Below are positions 15,418 through 24,630 of a DNA stretch of 64,000 bases, in pieces. The position numbers were made by a program, and so were the translations under genes. Numbering within the stretch: the stretch's first letter is position 1; each line of letters begins with the position of its first letter. The notes below the pieces were generated by a model that had not been told where the DNA came from, did no database searches, and was given only the letters and a program-made list of their open reading frames with translations. Origin of the DNA: Microbacterium sp. (GTDB lineage Bacteria > Actinomycetota > Actinomycetes > Actinomycetales > Microbacteriaceae); NCBI GenBank assembly GCA_031277885.1, contig JAITLM010000014.1:1-64000 (forward strand). Direction: 5' to 3'.

Positions 15418-16755
15418 ATGACTCCTGCAGTTCCGCTGATGAGCGGCCAGACGCCGCTCGCCGTGCGGATGCGTCCGATCTCGCTCGACGAGGTCGCGGG
15501 GCAGCAGCACCTGCTCCGCCCTGGATCGCCGATCATGACGCTCGCGGATCCGGCGGCGAAGACCGCGTCGAGCGTCTCGATGATCCTCTGGGGTCCTCCC
15601 GGAACCGGCAAGACCACGCTCGCGCAGGCCATCGCGCGGTCCTCGGGCCGTCGCTTCGTGGAACTGTCCGCGATCACGGCCGGTGTGAAGGACGTGCGCG
15701 AGGTCATGCAGGAGGCGCTGAACCAGCGCGACCTCTACGGCCAGTCGACGATCCTGTTCCTCGGCGAGATCCACCGCTTCACCAAGGCGCAGCAGGACGC
15801 GCTGCTTCCGGGGGTCGAGAACGGCTGGGTCATCCTGATCGCCGCGACCACCGAGAATCCGTCGTTCTCGGTGATCTCCCCGCTGCTGTCCCGGTCACTG
15901 CTGCTCACGCTGAAGCCCCTCACGGATGAGGACATCGGCGTCCTGATCGACAGGGCCGTGGCGGATCCGCGGGGCCTCAACGGCCGCGCGGAGCTGGAGG
16001 ACACGGCCCGCGCAGCCCTGATCCGGCTCGCCTCGGGCGATGCGCGACGGGCGCTCACCGGTCTCGAGGCCGCAGCAGCCGTCGCCGCCTCGCCGGAGCG
16101 CCTGACCGAGGACGAGACGCCGACCATCACCGACGACGACGTCGCGCAGGCCGTGGATCGCGCGCTGCTGCGCTACGACCGCCAGGGCGACGAGCACTAC
16201 GACGTCATCAGCGCGTTCATCAAGTCGATCAGAGGTTCCGACGTCGACGCGGCCGTGCACTACCTCGCCCGCATGATCGAGGCGGGGGAGGATCCGCGCT
16301 TCATCGCACGGCGGCTCGTGATCTCGGCGTCCGAGGACATCGGTCTCGCCGACCCGCAGGCGCTCGTGATCGCCGTCGCGGCGGCCGACGCGGTCGCCTT
16401 CATCGGGATGCCGGAGGGGCGGATCCCGCTCGCCGAGGCGACGGTCTACCTCGCGACCACGGCGAAGTCCAACGCCGCGTATCTGGCGATCGACGCGGCG
16501 ATCGCCGACGTCCGCGCGGGCGGATTCGGGCGGGTGCCCGTGCACCTGCGCGACGCGCACTACCCGGGGGCCAAGCGACTCGGGCACGGCAAGGGCTATC
16601 GCTATCCGCACGACAACGATGCCGGGATCGTGCCTCAGCAGTACCTCCCCGACGAGCTGCAGGGGCGCCGCTACTATCAGCCCAAGGCACTCGGCGGAGA
16701 GCGCGAGGTGCAGGCGCGACTGGAGCGCATCAGGAGGATCCTGGGGGAGGGGTAG
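15418..16755 (+). CDS. rarA: Replication-associated recombination protein RarA (MgsA)
   Basis: AAA+ ATPase of the clamp-loader clade that acts at stalled replication forks with SSB. The 445-residue protein has Walker A GPPGTGKT (59-66), the sensor ATTENPSFSV and the C-terminal tetramerisation region with ARMIEAGEDPRFIARRLV. The start at 15418 gives the normal N-terminus MTPAVPLMSGQTPLAVRMRP. The Walker B box reads ILFLGEIHRF, with Gly116 (codon GGC, 15763-15765) in place of the near-invariant Asp of DEIHRF, while Glu117 is kept. This could weaken magnesium binding. The rest of the protein looks functional. Confidence 0.95.
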   Translation: MTPAVPLMSGQTPLAVRMRPISLDEVAGQQHLLRPGSPIMTLADPAAKTASSVSMILWGPPGTGKTTLAQAIARSSGRRFVELSAITAGVKDVREVMQEALNQRDLYGQSTILFLGEIHRFTKAQQDALLPGVENGWVILIAATTENPSFSVISPLLSRSLLLTLKPLTDEDIGVLIDRAVADPRGLNGRAELEDTARAALIRLASGDARRALTGLEAAAAVAASPERLTEDETPTITDDDVAQAVDRALLRYDRQGDEHYDVISAFIKSIRGSDVDAAVHYLARMIEAGEDPRFIARRLVISASEDIGLADPQALVIAVAAADAVAFIGMPEGRIPLAEATVYLATTAKSNAAYLAIDAAIADVRAGGFGRVPVHLRDAHYPGAKRLGHGKGYRYPHDNDAGIVPQQYLPDELQGRRYYQPKALGGEREVQARLERIRRILGEG

Positions 16756-16761
16756 ACGACC

Positions 16762-18063
16762 GTGGCACGAGCCGTCCCGAGGATCCCGCCCGACCGCGAC
16801 CTCTCGATCGATTTCGTCCGTGCGATCTGCCTTCCCGTCGTGGTGCTGCTGCATGCGCTGCAGATGGGCATCGCCGGCGATCCGCTGCGCGCCTTCAACG
16901 CCCTCGCCGAGTGGAGGCCGCTGACGGCGATCACCTGGGTGGGCATGATCATGCCCACGTTCTTCATCGCCGGGGGCTTCGCGGGGATCACCACCTGGCG
17001 GCGCATGCACGGTGCGGGCGGGACGGCCGCGGAGTACATCCGCGCCAGGATGCTGCGCCTCGCGCGCCCTGTGCTGTTCGCGATGCTCGGGGTGCTCGCG
17101 GCGATGGGGATCCTCGCGCTCTGCGGAGCGGATCCGGAGTTCCTGCGGACCTTCGCGTTCCGCCTGGCCGAGCCGCTCTGGTTCATCGCGGTGTACGCGA
17201 TCTGCACCTCCTTCGTCCCGCTGATGGCGGCGCTGCATCGTCGTGCCGCCTGGGCGACGTACTTCACGCTCGCCGGTCTCGCCGTGGCGGTCGACCTGGT
17301 GGACCGCTCCCTGCACGTGCCCGTCGGCGCGCTGAACTGGCTGTTCGTCTGGCTGTTCGTGCAGCAGCTCGGCTTCGGGGTGCGGGATCAGTGGTACTCG
17401 CGCCGTCCCCGCCGGCTGCTGCTCGTGCTCGCGCTGGTCGCCTACGCCCTCATGGCCGTCGCTGTGCTCGGCATGGGGTACGACCCGGACATGATCGCGA
17501 ACCTGAATCCGCCGACCGTGCTCCTGCTGCTGCTCGGTCTCGCCCAGGTGTATCTGTTCACGCTGCTGCAGCCCGCGATCCGTGCCGCGATGCGACAGCG
17601 CCCGGTGCTGGTCGGGATCGGCGCGCTGGGCGTGTTCGGGATGGTCGTCTACCTCTGGCACACCGTCGCGATGGCGGTGGTGGTGGGCGCGCAGCTCGCG
17701 CTCGGGCTGCCCTTCCCTCCCGTCCTCACCACCACCTGGTGGATCACCCGGATCCCCTGGGTGCTGGCCATCGTCGCGGTGCTCGCCGTGCTGTGCCTCA
17801 TCGTGCCGCGCATCGAACGGCTCTGGCCTGCGGAGCGCGCCCGGCGCATGCCCCTGTGGGCGGCGCTCGCGTGCGCGGTCGCGCTCGTCGCGAGTGTGGG
17901 GTGGGTGCTCACCCAGGGGTATCTCACGCCCGGGACGGGAGCGGCCGTGGTGCTTCTCGCCGCGGCGATCGCGTGGCTCACGACCGGCGGTCCCGTGCAG
18001 CGCACCCCGGTCGATGCGAGGGCCCGGCGCTCCGACCGCACCGAGACGGGCGCTCAGGCCTGA
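16762..18063 (+). CDS. Integral membrane acyltransferase (acyltransferase 3 family)
   Basis: A 433-residue protein with about ten hydrophobic helices. The N-terminal motif SIDFVRAICLPVVVLLHALQ holds the Arg and His conserved in acyltransferase-3 proteins, which move acetyl or other acyl groups onto exported sugars, lipids or peptidoglycan. VYLWHTVAMAVVV (about 295) is a second family hallmark. The acceptor is unknown. It starts at GTG 6 bases after rarA and may be cotranscribed with it. Confidence 0.88.
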   Translation: MARAVPRIPPDRDLSIDFVRAICLPVVVLLHALQMGIAGDPLRAFNALAEWRPLTAITWVGMIMPTFFIAGGFAGITTWRRMHGAGGTAAEYIRARMLRLARPVLFAMLGVLAAMGILALCGADPEFLRTFAFRLAEPLWFIAVYAICTSFVPLMAALHRRAAWATYFTLAGLAVAVDLVDRSLHVPVGALNWLFVWLFVQQLGFGVRDQWYSRRPRRLLLVLALVAYALMAVAVLGMGYDPDMIANLNPPTVLLLLLGLAQVYLFTLLQPAIRAAMRQRPVLVGIGALGVFGMVVYLWHTVAMAVVVGAQLALGLPFPPVLTTTWWITRIPWVLAIVAVLAVLCLIVPRIERLWPAERARRMPLWAALACAVALVASVGWVLTQGYLTPGTGAAVVLLAAAIAWLTTGGPVQRTPVDARARRSDRTETGAQA

Positions 18064-18068
18064 TCTGA

Positions 18069-18074
18069 TAGCAT
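18069..18074 (+). promoter_or_regulatory. Putative -10 box for rpsD
   Basis: TAGCAT lies 6 bases after the stop of the acyltransferase gene. With the start at 18222 it would give a leader of about 140 bases, long enough for S4-mediated control, but I recognise no known S4 leader structure. Confidence 0.35.
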
Positions 18075-18221
18075 GGATCGGCTCGAAACCGTGTTTTCGG
18101 GCATCTCTCCACTCCTGCAACACCCTCTCGTCCGCCCCGGCGTGCGCTCGTGAGGGGCGGAATCGAGACGATACGTCCGCGAGCCGTGACCGACACGGCC
18201 GCGTATCGAAAGGAACGCTTC

Positions 18222-18851
18222 GTGGTTACGAAGTCCCAGGACCGCCGCAAGGTGCGTCTGTCGCGCGCCCTCGGCGTCGCGCTCACCCCGAAGGCCGCCC
18301 GCTACCTCGAGAAGCGTCCCTACGCTCCGGGTGAGCACGGCCGCACCAAGCGCAAGGCCGACAGCGACTACGCCGTTCGTCTGCGCGAGAAGCAGCGTCT
18401 TCGCGAGCAGTACGGCATCCGCGAGAAGCAGCTGGTCATCCAGTTCAACGAGGCCCGTCGCAAGGACGGCCTGACCGGTGAGAACCTCGTCGAGCAGCTC
18501 GAGATGCGTCTGGACGCGCTCGTGGTCCGCGCCGGTTTCGCGCGCACCACCGCGCAGGCGCGTCAGCTCGTCGTGCACCGTCACATCCTCGTCGACGGCC
18601 AGCTCGTCGACCGCCCGTCCTTCCGCGTGAAGCCGGGTCAGCTCATCCACGTCAAGCCCAAGAGCGAGGGCCTCGAGCCCTTCCAGGTGGCGGCCGCCGG
18701 CGGTCACGCCGAGGTGCTGCCCCCGGTCCCGGGCTACCTCGAGGTCGAGCTCGACAAGCTGGAGGCCCGTCTGGTCCGTCGTCCGAAGCGCGCCGAGGTC
18801 CCCGTGACCTGTGACGTGCAGCTGGTCGTCGAGTACTACGCCGCGCGCTGA
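18222..18851 (+). CDS. rpsD: 30S ribosomal protein S4
   Basis: S4 nucleates 30S assembly on 16S rRNA. The 209-residue protein has the N-terminal SRALGVALTPKAARYLEKRPYAPG-like start of actinobacterial S4 and the S4 RNA-binding domain (about 97-160, MRLDALVVRAGFARTTAQAR). The GTG at 18222 is chosen because GAAAGGAA lies just upstream and MVTKSQDRRK is the expected N-terminus; the in-frame extension back to 18150 is not family-like. It is transcribed alone, apart from the alpha operon, as in related genera, and is followed by strong hairpins. Confidence 0.97.
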   Translation: MVTKSQDRRKVRLSRALGVALTPKAARYLEKRPYAPGEHGRTKRKADSDYAVRLREKQRLREQYGIREKQLVIQFNEARRKDGLTGENLVEQLEMRLDALVVRAGFARTTAQARQLVVHRHILVDGQLVDRPSFRVKPGQLIHVKPKSEGLEPFQVAAAGGHAEVLPPVPGYLEVELDKLEARLVRRPKRAEVPVTCDVQLVVEYYAAR

Positions 18852-18870
18852 GTCCAGCGACTCTGCTGTC

Positions 18871-18940
18871 GGAGTTCAGTGAACTCCGAGAACACGCCGA
18901 GGAGGCGTCGGGGGTATCCCCGGCGCCTCCTTCGTGTTTG
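18871..18940 (+). terminator. Tandem hairpin terminator after rpsD
   Basis: First hairpin: GGAGTTC-AGT-GAACTCC (18871-18887). Second: a 14-bp stem, 18900-18913 with 18918-18931, containing one G-T wobble around a GTAT tetraloop, followed by TCGTGTTTG. The second is a textbook GC-rich terminator. Confidence 0.8.
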
Positions 18941-18944
18941 CGCA

Positions 18945-18950
18945 TACGAT
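18945..18950 (+). promoter_or_regulatory. Putative -10 box for the small gene before alaS
   Basis: TACGAT just after the rpsD terminator, 41 bases before the ATG at 18992. It fits TANNNT and restarts transcription after the terminator. Confidence 0.35.
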
Positions 18951-18991
18951 GGAGACCGTTGTGACGTGCGACCCGAACCGGAGGTGGTGAC

Positions 18992-19183
18992 ATGAAGACC
19001 CTGCTGTGGTTCCTCATCGGCGTGATCGGCGGCTTCGTCGCCGCGCACTTCCTGAACAAGGATCCGCGCGGACACGATGTGCTGGCGGCCGTCGACGACC
19101 GGATCAACGAGTTCACCGGGATCCTCGCCGACGCGTTCCACGCGCAGGAGGCCCGCCTCACTCAGGACGGCTCCGCGGACTGA
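18992..19183 (+). CDS. Small single-span membrane protein
   Basis: A 63-residue protein with an N-terminal helix (2-21, KTLLWFLIGVIGGFVAAHFL) and a short acidic cytoplasmic tail ending AHAQEARLTQDGSAD-like. GGAGGTGGTGAC precedes the ATG. Similar short open reading frames occur between rpsD and alaS in related actinobacteria, which supports it being real. Function is unknown. It starts a probable operon with alaS (66 bases downstream), ruvX and mltG. Confidence 0.75.
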   Translation: MKTLLWFLIGVIGGFVAAHFLNKDPRGHDVLAAVDDRINEFTGILADAFHAQEARLTQDGSAD

Positions 19184-19249
19184 CGCGGATCCGCCCTCTC
19201 CCGATTCCGCGCTCCGGCGCGCCCTGACAGCAAGGACCCCTCGACGAGC

Positions 19250-21910
19250 ATGAAGACCGCGGAGATCGCGCAGCGCTACCTGAGCTACTTCGAGAAGAAC
19301 GATCACCTGATCGTCCCCTCGGCGTCGCTGGTCAGCGACGACCCCTCGCTGCTGTTCACCGTGGCCGGCATGGTGCCGATGATCCCGTACCTCACGGGCG
19401 TGGTCCCCGCTCCTCATCCGCGCATCGCCGACCTGCAGAAGTGCATCCGCACCAACGACATCGAGGAGGTCGGCCGTACGGCACGGCACGGCACCTTCTT
19501 CCAGATGCTCGGCAACTGGTCGTTCGGCGACTACTTCAAGGAAGGCGCGATCCGCTACGCCTGGGAGCTGCTGACCGGCTCCGAGAGCGACGGCGGACTC
19601 GGCTTCGACGAGAAGGACCTCTGGGTCACGGTCTTCGAGACCGACGACGAGGCCGAGGCCATCTGGCGCGACGTGATCGGGCTGAAGCCGGAGCGCATCC
19701 AGCGGCTCGGCCGCGCCGACAACTACTGGAACACGGGCCAGCCCGGCCCCGGCGGCCCCGACAGCGAGATCTTCTTCGACCGCGGACCGGCATACGGCCA
19801 GGACGGGGGACCGGCGGTCGACGACAACCGGTTCCTGGAGATCTGGAACCTCGTGTTCATGCAGGACTTCATCGACAACATCCGCGGCAAGACCGAGTTC
19901 GACATCGTGGGCGAGCTCCCGATGAAGAACATCGACACCGGGATGGGCCTCGAGCGCGTCGCCTTCCTCAAGCAGGGCGTCGAGAACATGTACGAGACCG
20001 ACCAGGTCCGTCCCGTGCTGGATCGGGCGGTCGAGCTGTCCGGGCGCCGCTACGGCGCCGAGCACGCCGACGACGTCCGCTTCCGCGTCGTCGCCGACCA
20101 CGTCCGCTCCTCGCTCATGCTCCTCTCGGACGGTGTGCGCCCCTCGAACGAGGGCCGCGGCTACATCCTGCGCCGCCTCATGCGCCGCACCGTGCGGTCG
20201 ATGCGGCTCCTGGGCGTCGACGAGCCCGTGTTCCCCGAGCTGTTCTCCGTGTCCAAGGACGCGATGAAGAGCGCCTATCCGATCCTCGAGCAGGACTGGA
20301 CCCAGCTCTCCGCCGCCGCGAACGCGGAGGAGGAGACCTTCCGTCGCACCCTGGACGCGGGATCCACGATCCTCGACCTCGCCCTCGCCGACACCAAGAA
20401 GGCCGGATCCGAGACCCTCAAGGGCTCCGAGGCGTTCCTGCTGCACGACACCTACGGCTTCCCGATCGATCTCACCCTCGAGATCGCCGAGGAGGCCGGG
20501 CTCGACGTCGACCGCGCCGCGTTCGACTCCCTCATGCAGGAGCAGCGCTCCCGCGCCAAGGCCGACGCGCGCAACCGCAAGCGTCAGATCGCCGACGTTT
20601 CGGTCTACGGCGAGCTGCGCGCGAAGGGCGAGACCGCGTTCCTCGGCTACGACGAGCTGGAGACCAGCTCCACGGTGCTCGGGATCCTCGTCGACGGCCA
20701 GCCCGTCCGCAGCGCCGCCGAGGGCCAGGTGGCGGAGGTCGTCCTCGCCGAGACCACGCTCTACGCCGAGTCGGGCGGCCAGGTCGCGGACAAGGGCGTC
20801 ATCACCGGTCCCGGCTACGCGCTCGAGGTGCTGGACGTGCAGCGCCCCGTTCCCGGCCTGATCAGCCACACGATCGAGGTCACCACGGGCGTCGTCTCGA
20901 TCGACGCCCCGGCGACCACCACCGTGGACGCGGCCAACCGCCGTGCCGCGCGCCAGGCGCACTCCGCCACGCACCTCGTGCACGCGGCCCTGCGCGACAC
21001 GCTGGGCAAGACCGCGACCCAGGCCGGATCCCTGAACCGCGCCGGCTACCTGCGCTTCGACTTCTCGTGGGGCCAGGCGCTGTCCGGCGACACGAAGACC
21101 GAGATCGAGGAGATCGCGAACCGCGCCGTGCAGGACGGCCTCGAGGTCACCACGCGGATCATGTCGCTCGACGACGCGAAGGCCGCGGGGGCCATGGCGC
21201 TGTTCGGCGAGAAGTACGGCTCCACCGTGCGCATGGTCGACATCGGCGGGCCCTGGTCGCGCGAACTCTGCGCGGGCACCCACGTGGCGTCGAGCGCCGA
21301 GATCGGCCTCATCAACCTGGTCGGCGAGTCCTCGGTCGGCGCATCGAACCGTCGCGTGGAGGCGCTCGTCGGCGCGGACGCCTTCCGGGAGTTCGCCGCG
21401 GAGCGTGCGCTCGTGTCCCAGCTCACCTCCGCCCTCAAGACGCCGCGCGACCAGCTCACCGAGCGCGTGGCCGACCTCGCCGCGCAGCTCAAGGCCGCCG
21501 AGAAGCGGATCGCGCAGTTCGAGGCCGCGGAGCGCGCAGGACGCGTCCCCGCGATCGCGCAGACCGCGACCTCCCTCGGCGCAGTGCAGTTCGTCGCGCA
21601 CGATCTCGGTGAGGTCGGCGGGGCGGACGAAGTGCGCGAGATCGCAACCGGCGTGCGCGACACGTTCGGCTCCGCGGCCGCGGTCGCGGCGATCTCGGGT
21701 GTGGCGAACGGGCGGCCGATGGTGGTCATCGCGACCAACGATTCTGCCCGTGCGCAGGGCGCGAAGGCGGGCGCGCTGGCCAAGATCGCCGCCGGCGTGC
21801 TCGGCGGCGGCGGAGGCGGCAGGGACGACGTCGCGCAGGGCGGCGGATCCGATGCGGCGGCGCTGCCTGCGGCGTTCTCCGCCATCGAGCAGGAGCTGCG
21901 CCGCGCGTGA
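19250..21910 (+). CDS. alaS: Alanine-tRNA ligase
   Basis: Charges tRNA-Ala with alanine and edits misacylated Ser and Gly. The 886-residue protein has the class II catalytic domain (about 1-250, with TVAGMVPMIPYL and KNIDTGMGLERVAF) and the tRNA-recognition region. The editing domain has its zinc ligands: H571 and H575 in HSATH, C674 and H678 in CAGTH. The C-terminal coiled coil and C-Ala domain follow (about 715-886, Gly-rich near GGGGGGRDDVAQGGG). The stop overlaps the ruvX GTG by four bases. Confidence 0.98.
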   Translation: MKTAEIAQRYLSYFEKNDHLIVPSASLVSDDPSLLFTVAGMVPMIPYLTGVVPAPHPRIADLQKCIRTNDIEEVGRTARHGTFFQMLGNWSFGDYFKEGAIRYAWELLTGSESDGGLGFDEKDLWVTVFETDDEAEAIWRDVIGLKPERIQRLGRADNYWNTGQPGPGGPDSEIFFDRGPAYGQDGGPAVDDNRFLEIWNLVFMQDFIDNIRGKTEFDIVGELPMKNIDTGMGLERVAFLKQGVENMYETDQVRPVLDRAVELSGRRYGAEHADDVRFRVVADHVRSSLMLLSDGVRPSNEGRGYILRRLMRRTVRSMRLLGVDEPVFPELFSVSKDAMKSAYPILEQDWTQLSAAANAEEETFRRTLDAGSTILDLALADTKKAGSETLKGSEAFLLHDTYGFPIDLTLEIAEEAGLDVDRAAFDSLMQEQRSRAKADARNRKRQIADVSVYGELRAKGETAFLGYDELETSSTVLGILVDGQPVRSAAEGQVAEVVLAETTLYAESGGQVADKGVITGPGYALEVLDVQRPVPGLISHTIEVTTGVVSIDAPATTTVDAANRRAARQAHSATHLVHAALRDTLGKTATQAGSLNRAGYLRFDFSWGQALSGDTKTEIEEIANRAVQDGLEVTTRIMSLDDAKAAGAMALFGEKYGSTVRMVDIGGPWSRELCAGTHVASSAEIGLINLVGESSVGASNRRVEALVGADAFREFAAERALVSQLTSALKTPRDQLTERVADLAAQLKAAEKRIAQFEAAERAGRVPAIAQTATSLGAVQFVAHDLGEVGGADEVREIATGVRDTFGSAAAVAAISGVANGRPMVVIATNDSARAQGAKAGALAKIAAGVLGGGGGGRDDVAQGGGSDAAALPAAFSAIEQELRRA

Positions 21911-22380
21911 CCGGGTTCCGACGGGGCGTTCGGCTCGGCATCGATGTGGGCCGCGCCAGGATCGGCGTGGCCCGGTGCGATCCGGACGGCCTGCTCGCCG
22001 TGCCGGTCGAGACCGTGCCGCGCGGTGACGCGGACGTCGCGCGGATCGCCGAGCTCGCGGCCGAGTACGAACCTCTCGAGCTCGTCGTGGGCCTGCCGAT
22101 CAACCTCCGCGGTGAGGACACCGCATCGACTGTCGACGCCCGCGGGTTCGCCGATGCCCTCGGCCGTGCGTGCGGGATCGGCGTGCGCCTGATCGACGAG
22201 CGGCTGAGCACCGTCACCGCGCACCAGGCGCTGCGCGCTTCCGGGCGCACGCAGCGCAACTCCCGCGGTGTCGTGGATCAGGCTGCCGCCGTGGTGCTGC
22301 TGCAGCACGCGATCGACACGGAGAAGAACACCGGCAACCCGGCCGGTACGCCTTTGATTCTCGATGAGGAGAACAGCTGA
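21907..22380 (+). CDS. ruvX: Holliday junction resolvase-like RuvX (YqgF)
   Basis: RNase H-fold protein implicated in pre-16S rRNA 5' end processing; the resolvase name is historical. The 157-residue protein has the N-terminal acid in RLGIDVGRARIGVA (D13), EPLELVVGLPINLRG, and the C-terminal DERLSTVTAHQALR and DQAAAVVLLQHAID. It overlaps alaS by four bases and precedes mltG, the usual alaS-ruvX-mltG-aroE order in actinobacteria. Confidence 0.95.
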   Translation: MTGFRRGVRLGIDVGRARIGVARCDPDGLLAVPVETVPRGDADVARIAELAAEYEPLELVVGLPINLRGEDTASTVDARGFADALGRACGIGVRLIDERLSTVTAHQALRASGRTQRNSRGVVDQAAAVVLLQHAIDTEKNTGNPAGTPLILDEENS

Positions 22381-22381
22381 C

Positions 22382-23728
22382 ATGTCCGACCGATCGCCGT
22401 CGGCCGCCACGCCGGAGAACGACCCCGTCTCGCACGACCTGTTCGGTGCGCTGCCGGATCCGCAGGTGCAGTCTCCTCGCCCCGCCGAGCAGACCGCCGT
22501 TCCCGGGTCGCGTCGCGCCGTCCGCGAGGCCGCGTCCTCTTCGAGCGCACCCTCACCGTCGGCGGAAGAAGGCGCCCCCGCGGAGCATCACGACCCGTTC
22601 CACTCGACGCTCGAGGCGCTGTTCCATCACGAGACCGAGCCGCCGAAGACACCGAAGCGGAAGAAGCGCCGCGGCTGCCTGATCGCACTGCTCGTCGTGT
22701 TCGTGCTCATCGCGGGCGCCGCGGGCGGCGGACTGTGGGTCTGGAACACCTACGGCACCAAGATCAGCGAGGTCATGGGCTGGGGGCCGTCCAAGGACTT
22801 CGAGGCGGGACAGGCCACGGGCAATGCGCTCGTGACGATCAAGAAGGGCGATGGCGGGCAGCAGATCTCGCAGGCGATGTACGACGCCGGCGTGACGAAG
22901 ACCTCTGGCGTCTTCTACGACATGCTGGTCAAGGACAACGTCGTCACGACGTTCTACCCCGGTGTGTACAAGCTGCAGCTGAAGATGACGGCCGCAGCCG
23001 CACTCAAGGCGCTCCAGGACCCGAAGAACAAGATGCAGAACTCCGCGGTGCTCCCGGAGGGCCTCTCGGTCACCGAGACGATCTCGCGCATCGCGCAGAG
23101 CGTGGACGTGCCGCTCGCGGATCTCCAGGCCGCCGTGAAGAACCCGGCGGACTACGGCGTGAACGCCCCCTCGCTCGAGGGATGGCTGTTCCCCGCGCTC
23201 TACGAGTTCCCGCCGGGGGCCACGGCGAAGGACGTCGTCTCGACGCTCGTGCAGCGCACGCGGGACTCGCTGAGCGCCGCCGGCGTGCCGGCCGCGGACG
23301 AGCAGCGCGTCCTCACGATCGCGTCGATCGTCCAGCGCGAGGCGAGGGCCGAAGCCGACTTCTACAAGGTGTCCCGGGTGATCCAGAACCGTCTGGATCA
23401 GGGCATGAAGCTGCAGATGGACTCGACGGCGCAGTACGGCTACGGCGAGCTGCACAGCGGGTCGGCCAGCACCTCCGACGCGGCGCAGAACGATGACAAC
23501 CCGTGGAACACGTACGTGATCGACGGGCTCCCGAAGACGCCGATCTCGAATCCGGGGGACAAGGCCATCGACGCCGCCATGCACCCGGCTGCCGGCCCCT
23601 GGCTCTATTTTGTTACGGTCAACCTCGACACGGGCGAGACGGTGTTCTCGACCACGTATGCCGAGCACGAGGCCGCCGTGAAGCAGTGGCAGGACTGGTG
23701 CAAGGCCAACCCGAGCTCGGGCTGCTGA
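22382..23728 (+). CDS. mltG: Endolytic murein transglycosylase MltG
   Basis: Inner-membrane lytic transglycosylase that cuts nascent glycan strands and sets their length. The 448-residue protein has a disordered cytoplasmic N-terminus (1-95), a basic patch KRKKRRG, one membrane helix (about 100-122), a LysM-like region and the YceG/MltG catalytic domain. E320 in IASIVQREA is the family's catalytic glutamate. The ATG at 22382 is chosen because GAGGAG of the ruvX end lies 11 bases upstream. It ends one base before the aroE GTG. Confidence 0.96.
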   Translation: MSDRSPSAATPENDPVSHDLFGALPDPQVQSPRPAEQTAVPGSRRAVREAASSSSAPSPSAEEGAPAEHHDPFHSTLEALFHHETEPPKTPKRKKRRGCLIALLVVFVLIAGAAGGGLWVWNTYGTKISEVMGWGPSKDFEAGQATGNALVTIKKGDGGQQISQAMYDAGVTKTSGVFYDMLVKDNVVTTFYPGVYKLQLKMTAAAALKALQDPKNKMQNSAVLPEGLSVTETISRIAQSVDVPLADLQAAVKNPADYGVNAPSLEGWLFPALYEFPPGATAKDVVSTLVQRTRDSLSAAGVPAADEQRVLTIASIVQREARAEADFYKVSRVIQNRLDQGMKLQMDSTAQYGYGELHSGSASTSDAAQNDDNPWNTYVIDGLPKTPISNPGDKAIDAAMHPAAGPWLYFVTVNLDTGETVFSTTYAEHEAAVKQWQDWCKANPSSGC

Positions 23729-23729
23729 C

Positions 23730-24566
23730 GTGTCCGTCGCGGGGCCTGCCGCATCGCGCCTGGCCGTCTGGGGGGATCCGATCGATCACAGCCGTTCGCC
23801 CGATCTGCACGGCGCCGCCTATCGGCGGCTCGGGCTGGACTGGGAGTACGGCCGCCTCCGGGTAGACGAAGCCGGGTTCGACGCGGCGCTCGACGCACTG
23901 GACGACGACTGGCGCGGGCTCTCGCTCACGATGCCGCTGAAGGAGCGCGCCCACGCGCGCGCCGACCTCCTCGATGAGGATGCACGGCTCACGGGGGCGG
24001 TGAACACGCTGCTGCTGGGCGAGGGGATCCGCGGATTCAACACCGATGTGGGCGGGCTCACGTCCGCGCTCCTGGCGGGCGGCCTGGGCTCGGCGCGTTC
24101 CGCGCGCGTGCTCGGCGGCGGAGCGACCGCCCGCTCGGCCCTCGTGTCGCTGCGGCGTCTGGGCGTCGATGCGGTCGAGCTCAGGACCCGTCGTGCCGAG
24201 CAGGCGGCGGAGCTGGCCGGATTCGCCGAGCGGATCGGAGTGCGGGCGACCACCGCCGATCTCGCATCCGAGGCGACGCCCTCGCCCGTCGATCTGACGG
24301 TCTCGACCCTGCCCGGCACCGCGACCCTGCCGGACGCCGTGATGACGGCGCTGGCGAGCACGGGCGGTGCGCTGTTCTCCGCCGCATACGCCCCCTGGCC
24401 CACACCGCTCGTCACGGCCTGGACCGATGCCCCGGTCGTGAGCGGACTCGAGATGCTCCTGCACCAGGCAGTGCGACAGATCCGGATCTTCCTGCACGGG
24501 GACCCGGAGCAGGAGCTTCCCGACGAGGCCGGCGTGCTCGACGTCATGCGGGCGGCCCTGCGCTGA
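23730..24566 (+). CDS. aroE: Shikimate dehydrogenase
   Basis: Reduces 3-dehydroshikimate to shikimate with NADPH. The 278-residue protein has the substrate site (S21/S23 in [11 protein letters not shown]71 in [12 protein letters not shown]106 in GFNTDVGG) and a nucleotide-binding loop in [17 protein letters not shown]. The C-terminal [19 protein letters not shown] is typical. It begins at GTG one base after mltG. It is the first of the shikimate genes, 64 bases before aroC. Confidence 0.95.
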   Translation: MSVAGPAASRLAVWGDPIDHSRSPDLHGAAYRRLGLDWEYGRLRVDEAGFDAALDALDDDWRGLSLTMPLKERAHARADLLDEDARLTGAVNTLLLGEGIRGFNTDVGGLTSALLAGGLGSARSARVLGGGATARSALVSLRRLGVDAVELRTRRAEQAAELAGFAERIGVRATTADLASEATPSPVDLTVSTLPGTATLPDAVMTALASTGGALFSAAYAPWPTPLVTAWTDAPVVSGLEMLLHQAVRQIRIFLHGDPEQELPDEAGVLDVMRAALR

Positions 24567-24630
24567 GGAATCGTCCCCTGCGCGAAGTCATGCGGGCGGA
24601 CGGGTCCTGAACGCATGGGAGACTAGTCAG

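Noticed and set aside
18150..18221. N-terminal extension of S4 from an upstream GTG
   Set aside because: The extra 24 residues are not S4-like, and GAAAGGAA marks the GTG at 18222.
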